The notes under the pieces are model-generated. The model saw nothing but the letters and a program-made list of their open reading frames with translations. It was not told where the DNA came from and made no database searches. Positions 9,983 to 20,291 of a DNA stretch of 64,000 nt are shown here, in pieces. This DNA is from Propionivibrio soli. Its GTDB lineage: Bacteria > Pseudomonadota > Gammaproteobacteria > Burkholderiales > Rhodocyclaceae. Position 1 is the first letter of the stretch, and each line of letters starts with the position of its first letter. The translations under genes and the position numbers were made by a program. The DNA lies in NCBI RefSeq assembly GCF_025770765.1, contig NZ_JANZKY010000002.1, positions 124,001 to 188,000 on the forward strand, read 5' to 3'.

Positions 9983-11668
9983 TCAACCGGCTTTTCCCTG
10001 TGCCGATTGCTCTTCGCGCAACGCACGGCGCAACACTTTGCCGAGGTTGGTCTTGGGCAAGGTATCACGGAATTCAATTCGGCTCGGTACCTTGTAGCGG
10101 GTGAGAAGTTTCCGGCAATGCGCGATGAGTTCGGCGGCCTCGACGCTACCCTCCTTGCGAACGACGAAGGCCTTTACTGCCTCTCCCGTTTTATCGTCCG
10201 GTACGCCGATCGCAGCGGCCTCGAGGACAGCCGGATGCATCATCAGCACGTCCTCGATCTCCGTCGGATAGACGTTGAAGCCCGAGACGATGATCATGTC
10301 CTTCTTGCGATCGACGATGCGCAAATAGCCCCTCTCGTCCATCACCACGATGTCGCCAGTGCGCAAAAAACCATCCGGCATGAAAACGTTCGCCGTCTCC
10401 TCTGACTGGTTGTAGTAACCCTTCATCACCTGCGGCCCGCGAACGCAGAGTTCGCCGCGCTCCCCAAGCGGCACGTCGACGCCGTTGTCATCACGTATGG
10501 CGACCTCGGTCGATGGAATCGGCAGGCCGATCGAGCCATTGTGCTCCGGTATGTCGATAGGATTGATCGTCGCCGCGGGGGAGGTCTCGGTCAGTCCATA
10601 GGCCTCTACGAGCGGCTTGCCCGTCACCTTCTTCCAGCGCTCGGCGACCGAACGCTGCACCGCGGTACCGCCGCCGAGAGAGACCTTCATATGGCTGAAA
10701 TCGAGCCGTGCGAAACGCTCGTTATTGAGCAGGCCGTTGAACAAGGTGTTGACGCCGGTGATGATCGTAAACCGGTAGCGCGAGAGTTCGGAGACAAAGC
10801 CGGGAATATCGCGGGGGTTCGTGATGAGGAGATTCGTCCCCCCAACCTTGATGAACATAAAGCAGTTCGCCGTCATGGCGAAAATGTGATACAGCGGCAA
10901 CGCCGTCACCACGAACTCACCATCCTCGAGCACCACCGACTTGACCCAGGCATGCGCTTGCGCCACGTTCGCCAGGATATTGCGATGGCTCAGCATCGCC
11001 CCCTTGGAAACTCCCGTTGTGCCACCCGTGTATTGGAGAAAGGCGAGGTCATCGGAAAATACCGGGAGAGGCTTGAACCCCACGCGCCCGCCGCGGGCGA
11101 GAGCAAGGTTGAAGTCGACCGCGTTCGGTATCGCCCACGGCCGGACAAGGCGCTTGATGTACTTGACGACGAAGTTCACCGCCGGTCCCTTGACGATGCC
11201 GAGCATATCGCCGAGGCGCGCAATCACAACGTTCCTGACCGGTGTCGAAGTGATGACTTCTGCCAGCGTGTGGGCGAAGTTTTCGAGAATGACGATCGTC
11301 TCGGCGCCCGAGTCCGATAGCTGATGTTCCAGCTCGCGCGGCATGTACATCGGGTTGCAGTTGACCACGATGTATCCCGCCCGCAAAGCCCCGAACATGC
11401 AAATCGGGTACTGGAGCACATTCGGCATCATGATTGCGATGCGTGACCCCTTGGGCAGCTTTAGTTCGTTCTGCAGGTACCCAGCAAAATACCGCGAGAG
11501 TTTGTCGAGTTCGCCGTACGTAATGCGCGCGCCCATGCAAATGTAGGCCACCCGGTCGCGGAAGCGAGCAACACTCGACTCGAAGAGGTGGCCGAGCGAT
11601 TCGTATTCTCGGACATCCACTTCGGCAGGCACGCCCGGCTGATAACTTTGAAGCCAGATCCTTTCCAC
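9983..11668 (-). CDS. fadD: Long-chain fatty acid-CoA ligase
   Basis: Acyl-CoA synthetase (ATP + CoA + fatty acid to acyl-CoA + AMP + PPi), first step of fatty-acid degradation, at the inner face of the membrane. Motifs: the AMP-binding P-loop 'YTGGTTGVSKGAM', 'YGLTETSP' adenylate motif, the FACS signature around 'GFLRTGDIVVMDERGYLRI' with 'DRKKDMIIVSGFNVYP', and the C-terminal catalytic Lys in 'PKTNLGKVLRR'. The protein aligns along its whole length with E. coli FadD as I remember it (WLxxY start, NFVVKYIKRLV, ALPLYHIFA). I prefer GTG 11668 (MERIWLQSY) because GGGGGG precedes it by 3-4 bases. A GTG at 11695 adds nine residues. It appears monocistronic. Confidence 0.93.
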   Translation of the reverse strand: MERIWLQSYQPGVPAEVDVREYESLGHLFESSVARFRDRVAYICMGARITYGELDKLSRYFAGYLQNELKLPKGSRIAIMMPNVLQYPICMFGALRAGYIVVNCNPMYMPRELEHQLSDSGAETIVILENFAHTLAEVITSTPVRNVVIARLGDMLGIVKGPAVNFVVKYIKRLVRPWAIPNAVDFNLALARGGRVGFKPLPVFSDDLAFLQYTGGTTGVSKGAMLSHRNILANVAQAHAWVKSVVLEDGEFVVTALPLYHIFAMTANCFMFIKVGGTNLLITNPRDIPGFVSELSRYRFTIITGVNTLFNGLLNNERFARLDFSHMKVSLGGGTAVQRSVAERWKKVTGKPLVEAYGLTETSPAATINPIDIPEHNGSIGLPIPSTEVAIRDDNGVDVPLGERGELCVRGPQVMKGYYNQSEETANVFMPDGFLRTGDIVVMDERGYLRIVDRKKDMIIVSGFNVYPTEIEDVLMMHPAVLEAAAIGVPDDKTGEAVKAFVVRKEGSVEAAELIAHCRKLLTRYKVPSRIEFRDTLPKTNLGKVLRRALREEQSAQGKAG

Positions 11669-11841
11669 TATCCCCCCAATTTCAATTCGTCGCACGCCCC
11701 CACCGCAACGGGTGTTATTTGCACCGCGTATCCCGCTGCGCCTCCTTTACCCGCGCAACCGTCCAGCCCCGGCGAGGCCGCTTCGGCTCGAATCCTAGTC
11801 CATCCCGCCTAGACGGAAAAGCCACGGCCGTCGTCGCCGAA

Positions 11842-14800
11842 TCACACTTCGACCAGCGAGGCGTCAGAAAATACCAGCATGCCGCGTGCCTTCCGGTCAG
11901 GGAAAACCTCACTCACGGTACGGCAATAAGCGGTCACCTGCTCTCGATAATCGGCGATGCGCGACGTATCACCATGCGAGCTCTTGTAATCGAGGACCCA
12001 GATCTCGTCGTCGAACTCGACTAGGCGGTCAATTCGCCGCACCTCGCCGACGGCGCTCGTCAGTTCAACCTCGTTCCAGGCCCGGCGGAACCGTGTCGGG
12101 TCGAAGAAGCGCTGCAGCGGCGCCGCCTGCAGCAAGCGTTCGGCAACCGGCACGACCCGTTGATACTCGGGGTCACTGAATCCCATCTTCCGCCACCATC
12201 CATGTTGTGCGTTCCCTCCGGTACGCCGTTCGAGCAGCGCATGCAGAAGGATTCCGAAACGTTCAGCGGCGTCGGGCGTCTCCCGGCGCTCACCCACAAC
12301 CGGCATGGCGGGAGCGGGAGAAGGCTCGGACGCCGCCCGCTCACCGGCGGGTTCGCCTATGGCTCGGGGCCATTCGTCGCCATAGGCCGTTGCGCCGCCG
12401 AGCTTACGCACTGCGGCTTCAAGCCGCCGATACGGTGTCTCGTCGCTATCGCGCGCGTTCTCGATACCGCTGGCAAAAAACACCTGGCGTGCCCGCGTGA
12501 TCGCCACGTACAGAAGGTTCAACTCCTCACGCTTTGCCGCGGCGGCCTCCTGCTCGAACATCGCCTGTCGCGCCGCCCCTCGATCCTCCTTGCAGCCATA
12601 GAACGAGACATGCCGCGGCGCCGAATCCTCGGGCGGCCAGTCGACGAGCAGGTCCCAGGCTTCCTGGGCGCGCGGAACGCCGTTGGCGCCGAGCAGCCAG
12701 ACGATAGGCGCTTCGAGACCTTTCGCGCCGTGGATGGTGAGAATACGCACGCGGCCGTCGCCCGCCGCTTGTCCGTCGATTGCGCCTTCGTCGGGCGCGT
12801 CGTTGACGTCGGCATCCCGCAGATCGCGCAGCTCATCAATGAAGCGCGGCAGGCTGGGGTAACGACCGCCGTCAATGTCGAGCGCCAGAGCGATCATGGC
12901 GCGCAGGTTCGCCTCAACCCCCGCCCGCGAGGACTCAGGCGCCGCCAGTCGATAGCGCTCGACGACTTCCCCCTGGTGAAAGATGCGATCGAGCAAGTCA
13001 TGCGCCGGCAGACGGTCGCTGGCCTGCAGCCAATCGCCAAGGAGGCGGGCGGCACGGGCGAGACGCGGCGGCGCATCGTCGCTTGCGGCTACGGCCACCA
13101 ACCGTCGCCACCAAGACCCCTCGCGGCGTTCGGCCAGGATCAGGAGCTCGTCGTCACGGCAACCGAACAGCGGGGAACGCAGCGCATGGGCAAGATTCAG
13201 GTCGCCCTCCGGCATGACCAGAAACTCGAGCAGTGCCACGACGTCACGGGCTTCAAGCGACGTCAGGAGACCGCCGCGCGATCCGGCATCAAACGGAATG
13301 CTGGCGGCAGCCAGCGCCTTTTCGTAGCTAGCGAGGCTGGTGCGGGCCCGCACGAGGAGCATGATGTCGCCGTATCGTGCCGGACGCCGATACGATTGCC
13401 CGTCCGCTCGTCTCTCGTCGATCAGCCAGGGCTGTCCGGTATGCCCGACGATCTCACCGAGCTTCGTCGCCAGCGCGGCCGCTTCCTGCTGGATACGCAG
13501 GTCCTCCGGTTCCGTATCGGGCTCCAATAACGGATTACGCAAGGTCTCACGCTCTTCGATCTCGGGCGCGTCGCCTTTCCCGCATAGCGGCAGCAATTCA
13601 ACCCGCCCCGGCAAGGGACCGGCCAGCGACCCCTGCTCGCGGAACGGCGAGAATTCCGGCACACCGAGGAAGAGCGCGTTGACGACGTCCACGATGGCCT
13701 GGGCATTACGCCGCGTCGTGTCCTGTGCGCAACGAACGGCGTTGTATTCGCGCTCCAGGAAATCGGCGGCCACGCCGAATAGCCTCGGTTCCGCCCGCCG
13801 AAAGCGGTAGATCGACTGCTTGGGATCGCCAACCATGAAGATCACCGGCCGCACGGCGTCTGAATAAGCTTCAAGCCAGGCAAGAAGAATCTGCCATTGC
13901 AGCGGGTTAGTGTCCTGGAACTCGTCGAGCAGCACATGCCGATAGCGGGCGTCGAGCCGCGCCTGTACGAACGCCGCCGTCTCCTCGTCGCGCAAAAGGC
14001 GCAGGACATTCCATTCGGCATCGACGAAATCGATCTGTCGCCTGTCCTTCTTGAATATGTCGACGTGCGCGAGAAATGCCTCAAACACGGACGCTGTGTG
14101 TCGATTGAATTCGAGGATGCGTTCGGCCTTCAGCTTTTCAACACACTCCCTCAGCGATTCGCCGAGCCGCACATGGAGTTCGAGGAAACGCGCCGCGCCC
14201 ACGGGCGTATAGCGTTTGTCGAGCGCTGCGCCGGGTTTGCGCGAACGGAGGACACCCTCCTTAGTCAACAACGCCGAGCAAAGTCCATTTAGGCATCCTT
14301 CTCCACCGGTCTCGACGGCCAATGCCGCACGCAGCTTTGCCGCCGCATCCTGATCGGTCTTCAGCTCGCTCATTTCGAGGAAGCCGAGGTACGCCTGAAA
14401 GTCCGCGGCCCAACCGTCTGTAAAAAAATCGTCCAGCGCTTGGCCGCATTCCTCCACGCCGAGTAATTCTCCAAGTTCTCCGACAATCCTGGATGACGCG
14501 TCCTCGCCGGCGGCGTAGGCCTGCCATTCGCTTCGTCGGCCGAGCGCCCGGCGCACCAACCGGCGCGTCGCGTCCAGGCCAACGGTATCGAGCAGGAAGA
14601 TGAAGCTTTGGGTAATCTTCGCTTCTGGCGACTTTTGAAGAACGGCTGCGAACGTCTGCCAGAGTTCGTCAAAGACGCGGGAGTCGGTTTCCACCAACGT
14701 CGCCCCAGCGAGGTTCGCCGACAGCGGCGCCGCGTCGACGAGTTGCAGGAACCAACCGTGAAAGGTATTCACAGCCAACGGTGGCTGCGCCGTCAACACC

Positions 14801-15144
14801 CGCTCGTAGAGGCCGCGGGCGGTACGTAGCGTCTCCTGCCGCTCTTCCCCGAACTGGATGCCTCGCTCGGCAAGGAAGGCAGCGGCCTCGGGTTCCGGTA
14901 CGGTGGCCAACAGATGCAGCCAGTCGACCACTCGTTCCTCGATTTCACGCGCAGCCTTGCGGGTAAACGTGATCGCCAGGATCTCGCCGGGGGCGACACC
15001 GGCCAGCAGCAGGCGTACGACACGCGACGCCAATAGCCATGTTTTGCCGCTACCGGCGCACGCTTCGACGACGACGCTGCGGGAAGGGTTAAGCGCTTGC
15101 TCGATCAGGGAATTCGGCGAGTCCGCCACGGTTGGCTCGTCCAC
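11842..15144 (-). CDS. addA: AddA-type UvrD helicase/nuclease subunit
   Basis: An 1100-residue helicase-nuclease for double-strand-break end processing with AddB. The N-terminus has the superfamily 1A Walker A motif ACAGSGKT (residues 28-35) and motif Ia 'AITFTRKAAREIEERV'. Motif II follows as 'HVLLDEFQDTNPLQW', then 'VGDPKQSIYRFRRAE' (motif III) and 'LTIHGAKGLEAPIVWL' (motif V region). The last about 90 residues carry a PD-(D/E)XK nuclease: 'DRLVEF...VLDYKS' at about 1039-1055 followed by a 'YREQVTAY' helix. This is the AddA architecture, not RecB. The start is GTG with a weak ribosome-binding site. Its partner addB lies upstream on the same strand but is separated from it by a chemoreceptor gene. 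A TATAAT box at 15198-15203 suggests an own promoter. Confidence 0.87.
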   Translation of the reverse strand: MDEPTVADSPNSLIEQALNPSRSVVVEACAGSGKTWLLASRVVRLLLAGVAPGEILAITFTRKAAREIEERVVDWLHLLATVPEPEAAAFLAERGIQFGEERQETLRTARGLYERVLTAQPPLAVNTFHGWFLQLVDAAPLSANLAGATLVETDSRVFDELWQTFAAVLQKSPEAKITQSFIFLLDTVGLDATRRLVRRALGRRSEWQAYAAGEDASSRIVGELGELLGVEECGQALDDFFTDGWAADFQAYLGFLEMSELKTDQDAAAKLRAALAVETGGEGCLNGLCSALLTKEGVLRSRKPGAALDKRYTPVGAARFLELHVRLGESLRECVEKLKAERILEFNRHTASVFEAFLAHVDIFKKDRRQIDFVDAEWNVLRLLRDEETAAFVQARLDARYRHVLLDEFQDTNPLQWQILLAWLEAYSDAVRPVIFMVGDPKQSIYRFRRAEPRLFGVAADFLEREYNAVRCAQDTTRRNAQAIVDVVNALFLGVPEFSPFREQGSLAGPLPGRVELLPLCGKGDAPEIEERETLRNPLLEPDTEPEDLRIQQEAAALATKLGEIVGHTGQPWLIDERRADGQSYRRPARYGDIMLLVRARTSLASYEKALAAASIPFDAGSRGGLLTSLEARDVVALLEFLVMPEGDLNLAHALRSPLFGCRDDELLILAERREGSWWRRLVAVAASDDAPPRLARAARLLGDWLQASDRLPAHDLLDRIFHQGEVVERYRLAAPESSRAGVEANLRAMIALALDIDGGRYPSLPRFIDELRDLRDADVNDAPDEGAIDGQAAGDGRVRILTIHGAKGLEAPIVWLLGANGVPRAQEAWDLLVDWPPEDSAPRHVSFYGCKEDRGAARQAMFEQEAAAAKREELNLLYVAITRARQVFFASGIENARDSDETPYRRLEAAVRKLGGATAYGDEWPRAIGEPAGERAASEPSPAPAMPVVGERRETPDAAERFGILLHALLERRTGGNAQHGWWRKMGFSDPEYQRVVPVAERLLQAAPLQRFFDPTRFRRAWNEVELTSAVGEVRRIDRLVEFDDEIWVLDYKSSHGDTSRIADYREQVTAYCRTVSEVFPDRKARGMLVFSDASLVEV

Positions 15145-15197
15145 AACAAAGCAGGGGGGGCGCGTTCATAGTGCTGCGCCGTCTCATACGGAACCCC

Positions 15198-15226
15198 ATT
15201 ATAGAGAGTACCGTGCGGAAGACGCA
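15198..15226 (-). promoter_or_regulatory. Candidate promoter for addA
   Basis: A perfect TATAAT lies on the minus strand at 15203-15198, about 55 bases upstream of the addA GTG. The -35 region 17 bases further up (TGCGTC) is a poor match, so this is tentative. Confidence 0.35.
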
Positions 15227-15299
15227 GAGGGCTTCGACAATGAGGCCCTTCTGCCCGTCTTCTGCGCGGTTGATTCCCCTTCTCTCCCAAGCAGCGAAA

Positions 15300-16925
15300 T
15301 CAGAGCCGATAGGCGCCCACCACACGCTGCATGTCGTTGGCCAAACGATCCAGCTCTCCAGCTGAGGAGGCGCTGGCCTCGGCCGCTGCGTTGCTCTCCT
15401 CGGACATTTGCGCGATGCGCTCGACCTGCGTCGCTATGTTGTTGGTCGCGGAACCCTGCTCACGGATCGCCTCAGCGATCTCTTCAACCATCGACACCGC
15501 CCGGCGGCTGCCCTCTCCGATCTTGCTTATCGCGTTGTTGGCTTCCTGCGCGCGCTCAACCCCGACTGCAACCTTGTCCACAACGAGTTGCATGCCGTTC
15601 ACAGCGTCGCCCGCCTTGCTGCGCATTGACTCGATGGTCTGAGTAATCTGCTGAGTTGATAAGGCGGTACGCTCGGCGAGCTTGCGCACTTCATCGGCAA
15701 CGACGGCAAAACCGCGCCCCTGCTCGCCAGCCCGCGCCGCTTCGATGGCGGCATTTAGGGCCAATAGATTGGTCTGGTCGGCAACGTCCTTGATCACCGA
15801 CACAACTTGCGAGATCTGCTGGCTCTGCTGTTCCAGGCCGTGGATCAGTCCCGCCGCTTCATGCACTGTGGACGCGATCTCCTGAATACCCGTAGCGGCT
15901 TGCCCAATGATCAACTCTCCCGTACTCGCCAGTTGACCGGACTCCTTGGAAATCCGGTTGGCCTCCTGAGCCTGGTCCGCAACGTGATTGATGCTCACCG
16001 TGATTTCTTCCACGGTCGCCGCCATTGCCGCCGCTGCCTCGCTCTGTTGCTGCGAGGCTTTTGCCACATGGCCGGAAGAAACCGCCAACTGATCGGACGC
16101 AGACGCCACCGACTTTGCCCCTTCGGCAATCGATCCCAGATTGCTCTGGAGTTTGTCGAGCAAGCGGTTGAGTCCGGCGGTCGTTTCGCCTATCTCATCT
16201 TGCTTCGTGACCTTCACACGTACGGTGAAATCGAGATCGCTCTCAACCTTGGCAACCATCGACCGGATCTGATTCAACGACGATTTGATGTTGGCGCGCA
16301 GAAAGAGTCCGAGAAGCGCGATGGCCACCACCCCGGAGATAATGACCGTGATCGAAGACACCCGGCCGTTTGCGGCCGCGGCAAAGGCCTCCTCGGCAAT
16401 CTCCGCGGCCCGCTTCTCATTCGCCGCCATGTGGGCGTCGAGTGCTGCAAGCGCGCTATCGCCGAGCGTTGACCCGCGATCCTCGAGAACCGCTTTGGCA
16501 TCCGCTTTCTGATTCGATTTGGATTTCGGGAAGATGTCTTTTACGACGAGGTCAATAAAAGCCATCACTTTGGCTTTTTCTTCCGCAAGGAGCTTCTTGT
16601 CGTCGTCCTTTGTAATCGAGTCTTCGTATTCCTTGAGCGACTGGATAAGCTGCTTGGACGTATCATCAATGCGCTTATCAAAGGTGAGGAACGCGAAAGC
16701 ATCCGTATTGAGTACGTGCGCGTAGATTGCGCCACGGAGCATCAGCACATCCTTCTGAACCTTGCTCAGCTTTTGGATACCAGCGAGGCTCTCGTCATTG
16801 ATTGCCCGGATGCCGTGAGCTTCCCGCTCGGCTACGGTCAATCCCACGATACCGACCCAAAGCAGAGCCAGGACGGATGCGCCGATCATCAAAAGGATGC
16901 GGCTGGCGATGGTAATCCTGTTCAT
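15300..16925 (-). CDS. Methyl-accepting chemotaxis protein
   Basis: A 541-residue transmembrane chemoreceptor that signals to CheA/CheW. Order: a first membrane helix at about 10-32; a periplasmic four-helix-bundle ligand domain (4HB_MCP type) at about 33-190; a second membrane helix at about 193-212; HAMP to about 262; and a long coiled-coil signalling domain. The highly conserved tip reads '[21 protein letters not shown]' and '[18 protein letters not shown]'. There is no C-terminal CheR/CheB-tethering pentapeptide. I chose ATG 16925, preceded by GAGGGG, over the adjacent TTG at 16928. It lies between addB and addA on the same strand with about 155 and 200 bases of flanking sequence. Its ligand cannot be predicted. 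Confidence 0.93.
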   Translation of the reverse strand: MNRITIASRILLMIGASVLALLWVGIVGLTVAEREAHGIRAINDESLAGIQKLSKVQKDVLMLRGAIYAHVLNTDAFAFLTFDKRIDDTSKQLIQSLKEYEDSITKDDDKKLLAEEKAKVMAFIDLVVKDIFPKSKSNQKADAKAVLEDRGSTLGDSALAALDAHMAANEKRAAEIAEEAFAAAANGRVSSITVIISGVVAIALLGLFLRANIKSSLNQIRSMVAKVESDLDFTVRVKVTKQDEIGETTAGLNRLLDKLQSNLGSIAEGAKSVASASDQLAVSSGHVAKASQQQSEAAAAMAATVEEITVSINHVADQAQEANRISKESGQLASTGELIIGQAATGIQEIASTVHEAAGLIHGLEQQSQQISQVVSVIKDVADQTNLLALNAAIEAARAGEQGRGFAVVADEVRKLAERTALSTQQITQTIESMRSKAGDAVNGMQLVVDKVAVGVERAQEANNAISKIGEGSRRAVSMVEEIAEAIREQGSATNNIATQVERIAQMSEESNAAAEASASSAGELDRLANDMQRVVGAYRL

Positions 16926-17122
16926 CAAATGCCCCTCTTGTGAAGAAACGCTGCAATCATGCGGCGATCACCGGGAACAGCCAATCCACCGGACGCGAAC
17001 AGGAACAAATGAGTTTCGTTGCTGCGATCCGCGATCCGAATCGCTTCCGTTCCTGCAACACGAAACAATACCCGCGGATTACTTTCAGAATCCTTTCGAG
17101 CCCTGACCTCCGCTACCCCTTT

Positions 17123-19924
17123 TTATCTATAGACCTTCCGGCACAGGCCGTACATCTCGCAGTGTCGGCAAATGCTGGCGGTACCCTGTGCGGGCAAACG
17201 CGCCCCGGCGCGCAGTGCATCGAATATCGATTTCAGCCGTTCACCCTGCGCCTCGGCGGCCAGTCTCAACCCGTCTGCATTGTCATGATCTTCATCGGCC
17301 GCTGCAACCGTGACGATTTTGTCGTCATCAAGCGCCACATAAGCCGCCCGCTCCGCGTCGCCATGGAGAAGCGCGTACGCCGGCAATTGCACATCGTCCT
17401 TCAAACGCTCGCGTATCGTCGATGCCCGTTGCGTCTTGTAATCGTAGAGTGCGGTTCCTCCATTGGCGTGCTCGTCGACCCGGTCGATACGCCCATAGAA
17501 CTCCACGGTGTCGCCGTCGGCAAGCAGCAAGTCCCGCTTTGCCTTCACTTCCGCTCGCGACCAGCGCCAGCCGGCTGCCTCCTGCTCGCGCTGCCACGCG
17601 ACATACGCGGGCAGGTGTTTTTCCCAGCGTAAGCGCCAACCCAGCGCCAGAAAATTATCCTCAACAGCCGGCGCAAAGACCTCCTCCACGCAACTCCGCA
17701 ACGCGGCCAGCGCCTCGTCGTCGCCCAACACCGATACCAACGGATGGTGCTCGTGGAAGAGTTCAAGAGTTCGATGCACCAGTGCTCCGTAATCGCTCTT
17801 GGCCATTTCCTCGCTAACCTCGTCCATCTCACCCAAGCCGAGAACGTAGCGCGCAAAGAACCGATAGGGGCATCCGACCAGAGTCGCGTAGGCGCTGACC
17901 GAGACGCGACGCGGCAGCAAGGTTCGAGGTACGACAGGCGACGCGACGACCAAAGGCTCGGGCAAGGTCGCTACGTCCGGGCGCGGCTCTTCGCGAACGG
18001 GAAGCGGCATACGTTGCAGGTCGTCGCCCCACGCGACTTGATGCAGTGTCGACAGCAACGCAAACTCGGGCGCCAGCAGATTCGCCTCACCGTCCTGTTC
18101 CGCCTGCCAACTGACGACCACCCGAGGGACGGTAGCGAGAAGCAGTTCGAGGTCGCGCCGCAATTCGCGTTCGCCATCTTGGCGTGTACGCAAACCCAGA
18201 TCGCGTCGTACTGACTGATTGAAGAATTCGCCACCATTGGCCGGGGTAAGTTGGCGGGCATCTCCACCGAGCAGGATCGCCGCCTCGAACCGGCGCAAGC
18301 AGACGGCATTGAGCGGCGTTATGACGATGGGACTTACGATGCGGCTGTCACGGAAATTGGCGGCTTCACATTCTCGGTTGAGCCAGTCGCGCCACACAGC
18401 AAACGACAAGGCCCCACCGCTTTCGGCCAACTCCTCACGGCGCATTTCGAGCAGTTCAATCAACGCGTTTCCGGCAGCGTCCTGCCTTAACGCGTCGAGC
18501 GCACCCAACACCTCAAGCGCCTTGAACAGCCGCCCGATCCAACGCGCCAGCGGGGCCGGCTTGGCACGTAGGAGCGCCATCGCCGCCTCGACCCGATCCA
18601 GCGCCGCAAGAGAGAAAGGCTTGGCTTCATCGTCAGGGGCTTCGAGAAGGGCACGCCGGGCGAGCGACAGCCCCGCACGTGCGGATGCTGATCGCACCGC
18701 AGATTCCAGGAAGCTGATCGACGCCTTGCGTCCACGCTCGTCACTGTCAGCAAAGACAAAGGGGGACTTGCATAGATCGAGAAGATCGCGATAGTAGGCA
18801 TTGCCCGCCGCCGTTTCGAGCAGTGCATCGATGGTGGCCGCTGCACGCGAGGTAGACAATTTCCAGCCGGTCTCATCGCTGACGAGAACGCCTTCGCGCT
18901 CCAACAGCGCCCGTACGCGGCGGGCGGTCAACCGGTCCTGCGCGATAAGCGCAATACGCCGGAGTCCGGCGGCCAACCACTCACCAATCTGAGCAACGGC
19001 CGCGCGAGCTTCATGTTCGCGCCCATTCGTCGCAACCAGGCGCAACCTATCCTGCTCTCCCGCCAGGAGGGGACTGGCCGGATAGCGCCTTGCCACGTCA
19101 TTAGCTCGCTCGACCAAAGGCCCGGCCGGCTCTTCCGGCCAAGCCATCGCAAGTACGGCCATCATTGGGGAGGTTTCGAGACGGCGTGGCGCAGGATGAA
19201 ATGCGGTGATCGGCCGCCTCGCGGCATAGCGTTCGAGAAAAGCACTTTCCGCCGGATCGAGCGCTTCTTCCGGCGCCGCATCAAGCAGTACGACAAGTTC
19301 CGGGAATCCTTCCGGCTCAAGCTCCGCGTGGTGTGCCAGAGTTGCCAGCCGAAGATGGTAGGCGCTCACCGCATCGGGGCGACCTGCTAGCGCAAGCGCG
19401 CGCCACAACTCATGTATGACGCGAGCCTCAAACGCCAGTGGCATGGATGAACGCAGCGAATAAGCACGTTGCAACTCATCGACGAAAGCCTCGAGAGTCC
19501 CCGGCAGGCAGATGGACGCCGTGGTCAACTCGTCGAAGAACACCGCCATTTCACCAGCGATCCCCCAGAGCGCTGACTCTTCGAACCACCCACGTTCACG
19601 CAGCGCTTCGTGCAGAAGGACAAGCCTTTGACTCTCGGGTAAAGGATCGCCTATCTCATCGACATAGTTGACGCCGGAATTTTCCACCCACTGTGCCAAC
19701 GTATCGAAACGCGGCAGCAACAGCGGCCGTCCGGCAGCCCGGTGAAGCGCATTGCGCAACTCGGCCGCAATAGGCAACGCCGGGACGAGAACGACTATAT
19801 GCGATAGGTCGCCGCTTGCCGCCTGGTCAGCACATCGTTCCAGGACGGCGGTGGCCAGCGCGTCGTAGAAAGTTTCTCCGGCCGGAAGCGCGGTCGATAT
19901 CACGCGGCCGGGCTCGCTCGGCAT
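17123..19924 (-). CDS. addB: AddB-type PD-(D/E)XK nuclease subunit with iron-sulfur staple
   Basis: A 933-residue partner of AddA in recombinational repair. The N-terminal half is a helicase-like fold without an intact Walker A motif. The C-terminal nuclease domain has C685 (CPYRFFARYVLGL), 'GALVHRTLELFHEH', 'GRIDRVDE' and DYK at 828-830, then 'DVQLPAYALL'. The C-terminus has C919-x2-C922-x5-C928. One early cysteine plus C-x2-C-x5-C is exactly the 4Fe-4S 'iron staple' arrangement known from AddB nucleases. The gene starts 43 bases after the ferredoxin gene fdxA, and no promoter is evident in that gap. The start codon lacks a good ribosome-binding site. Confidence 0.85.
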   Translation of the reverse strand: MPSEPGRVISTALPAGETFYDALATAVLERCADQAASGDLSHIVVLVPALPIAAELRNALHRAAGRPLLLPRFDTLAQWVENSGVNYVDEIGDPLPESQRLVLLHEALRERGWFEESALWGIAGEMAVFFDELTTASICLPGTLEAFVDELQRAYSLRSSMPLAFEARVIHELWRALALAGRPDAVSAYHLRLATLAHHAELEPEGFPELVVLLDAAPEEALDPAESAFLERYAARRPITAFHPAPRRLETSPMMAVLAMAWPEEPAGPLVERANDVARRYPASPLLAGEQDRLRLVATNGREHEARAAVAQIGEWLAAGLRRIALIAQDRLTARRVRALLEREGVLVSDETGWKLSTSRAAATIDALLETAAGNAYYRDLLDLCKSPFVFADSDERGRKASISFLESAVRSASARAGLSLARRALLEAPDDEAKPFSLAALDRVEAAMALLRAKPAPLARWIGRLFKALEVLGALDALRQDAAGNALIELLEMRREELAESGGALSFAVWRDWLNRECEAANFRDSRIVSPIVITPLNAVCLRRFEAAILLGGDARQLTPANGGEFFNQSVRRDLGLRTRQDGERELRRDLELLLATVPRVVVSWQAEQDGEANLLAPEFALLSTLHQVAWGDDLQRMPLPVREEPRPDVATLPEPLVVASPVVPRTLLPRRVSVSAYATLVGCPYRFFARYVLGLGEMDEVSEEMAKSDYGALVHRTLELFHEHHPLVSVLGDDEALAALRSCVEEVFAPAVEDNFLALGWRLRWEKHLPAYVAWQREQEAAGWRWSRAEVKAKRDLLLADGDTVEFYGRIDRVDEHANGGTALYDYKTQRASTIRERLKDDVQLPAYALLHGDAERAAYVALDDDKIVTVAAADEDHDNADGLRLAAEAQGERLKSIFDALRAGARLPAQGTASICRHCEMYGLCRKVYR

Positions 19925-19967
19925 GGGTTAGGCTGGACGTGCTGAATGACGGGCGCGGCGCAAAATC

Positions 19968-20291
19968 TCAGCGTTCGAGTAGATCCGCCTTGTCAGGCTT
20001 GCCATTCCAATCGTCCGCGTCAGGCAACGGCTCGTGACGCTCGGTGATGGCCGGCCAGACCTTTGCCATTTCCGCGTTGATGGCGATGAACCGGCGCTGG
20101 TTCTCAGGCACGTCATCTTCGGCGAAAATGGCCTCGGCCGGGCATTCGGCGACGCAAAGCGTGCAGTCGATACACTCTTCGGGGTCGATCGCGAGGAAAT
20201 TGGGGCCTTCGCGAAAACAATCGACGGGGCAAACGTCCACGCAATCCGTGTATTTGCATTTGATGCAGTTCTCGGTAACAACGTAAGCCAT
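19968..20291 (-). CDS. fdxA: 7Fe (3Fe-4S/4Fe-4S) ferredoxin
   Basis: A 107-residue seven-iron ferredoxin of the FdxA type, a soluble low-potential electron carrier. The N-terminal cluster ligands are in '[17 protein letters not shown]' and the second set in '[12 protein letters not shown]'. Between them is the family motif '[15 protein letters not shown]'. The C-terminal extension (residues 60-107, with [11 protein letters not shown]) is normal for this group. It is on the minus strand just upstream of addB. TATAGT at about 20311-20316 could be its -10 element. Confidence 0.94.
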   Translation of the reverse strand: MAYVVTENCIKCKYTDCVDVCPVDCFREGPNFLAIDPEECIDCTLCVAECPAEAIFAEDDVPENQRRFIAINAEMAKVWPAITERHEPLPDADDWNGKPDKADLLER

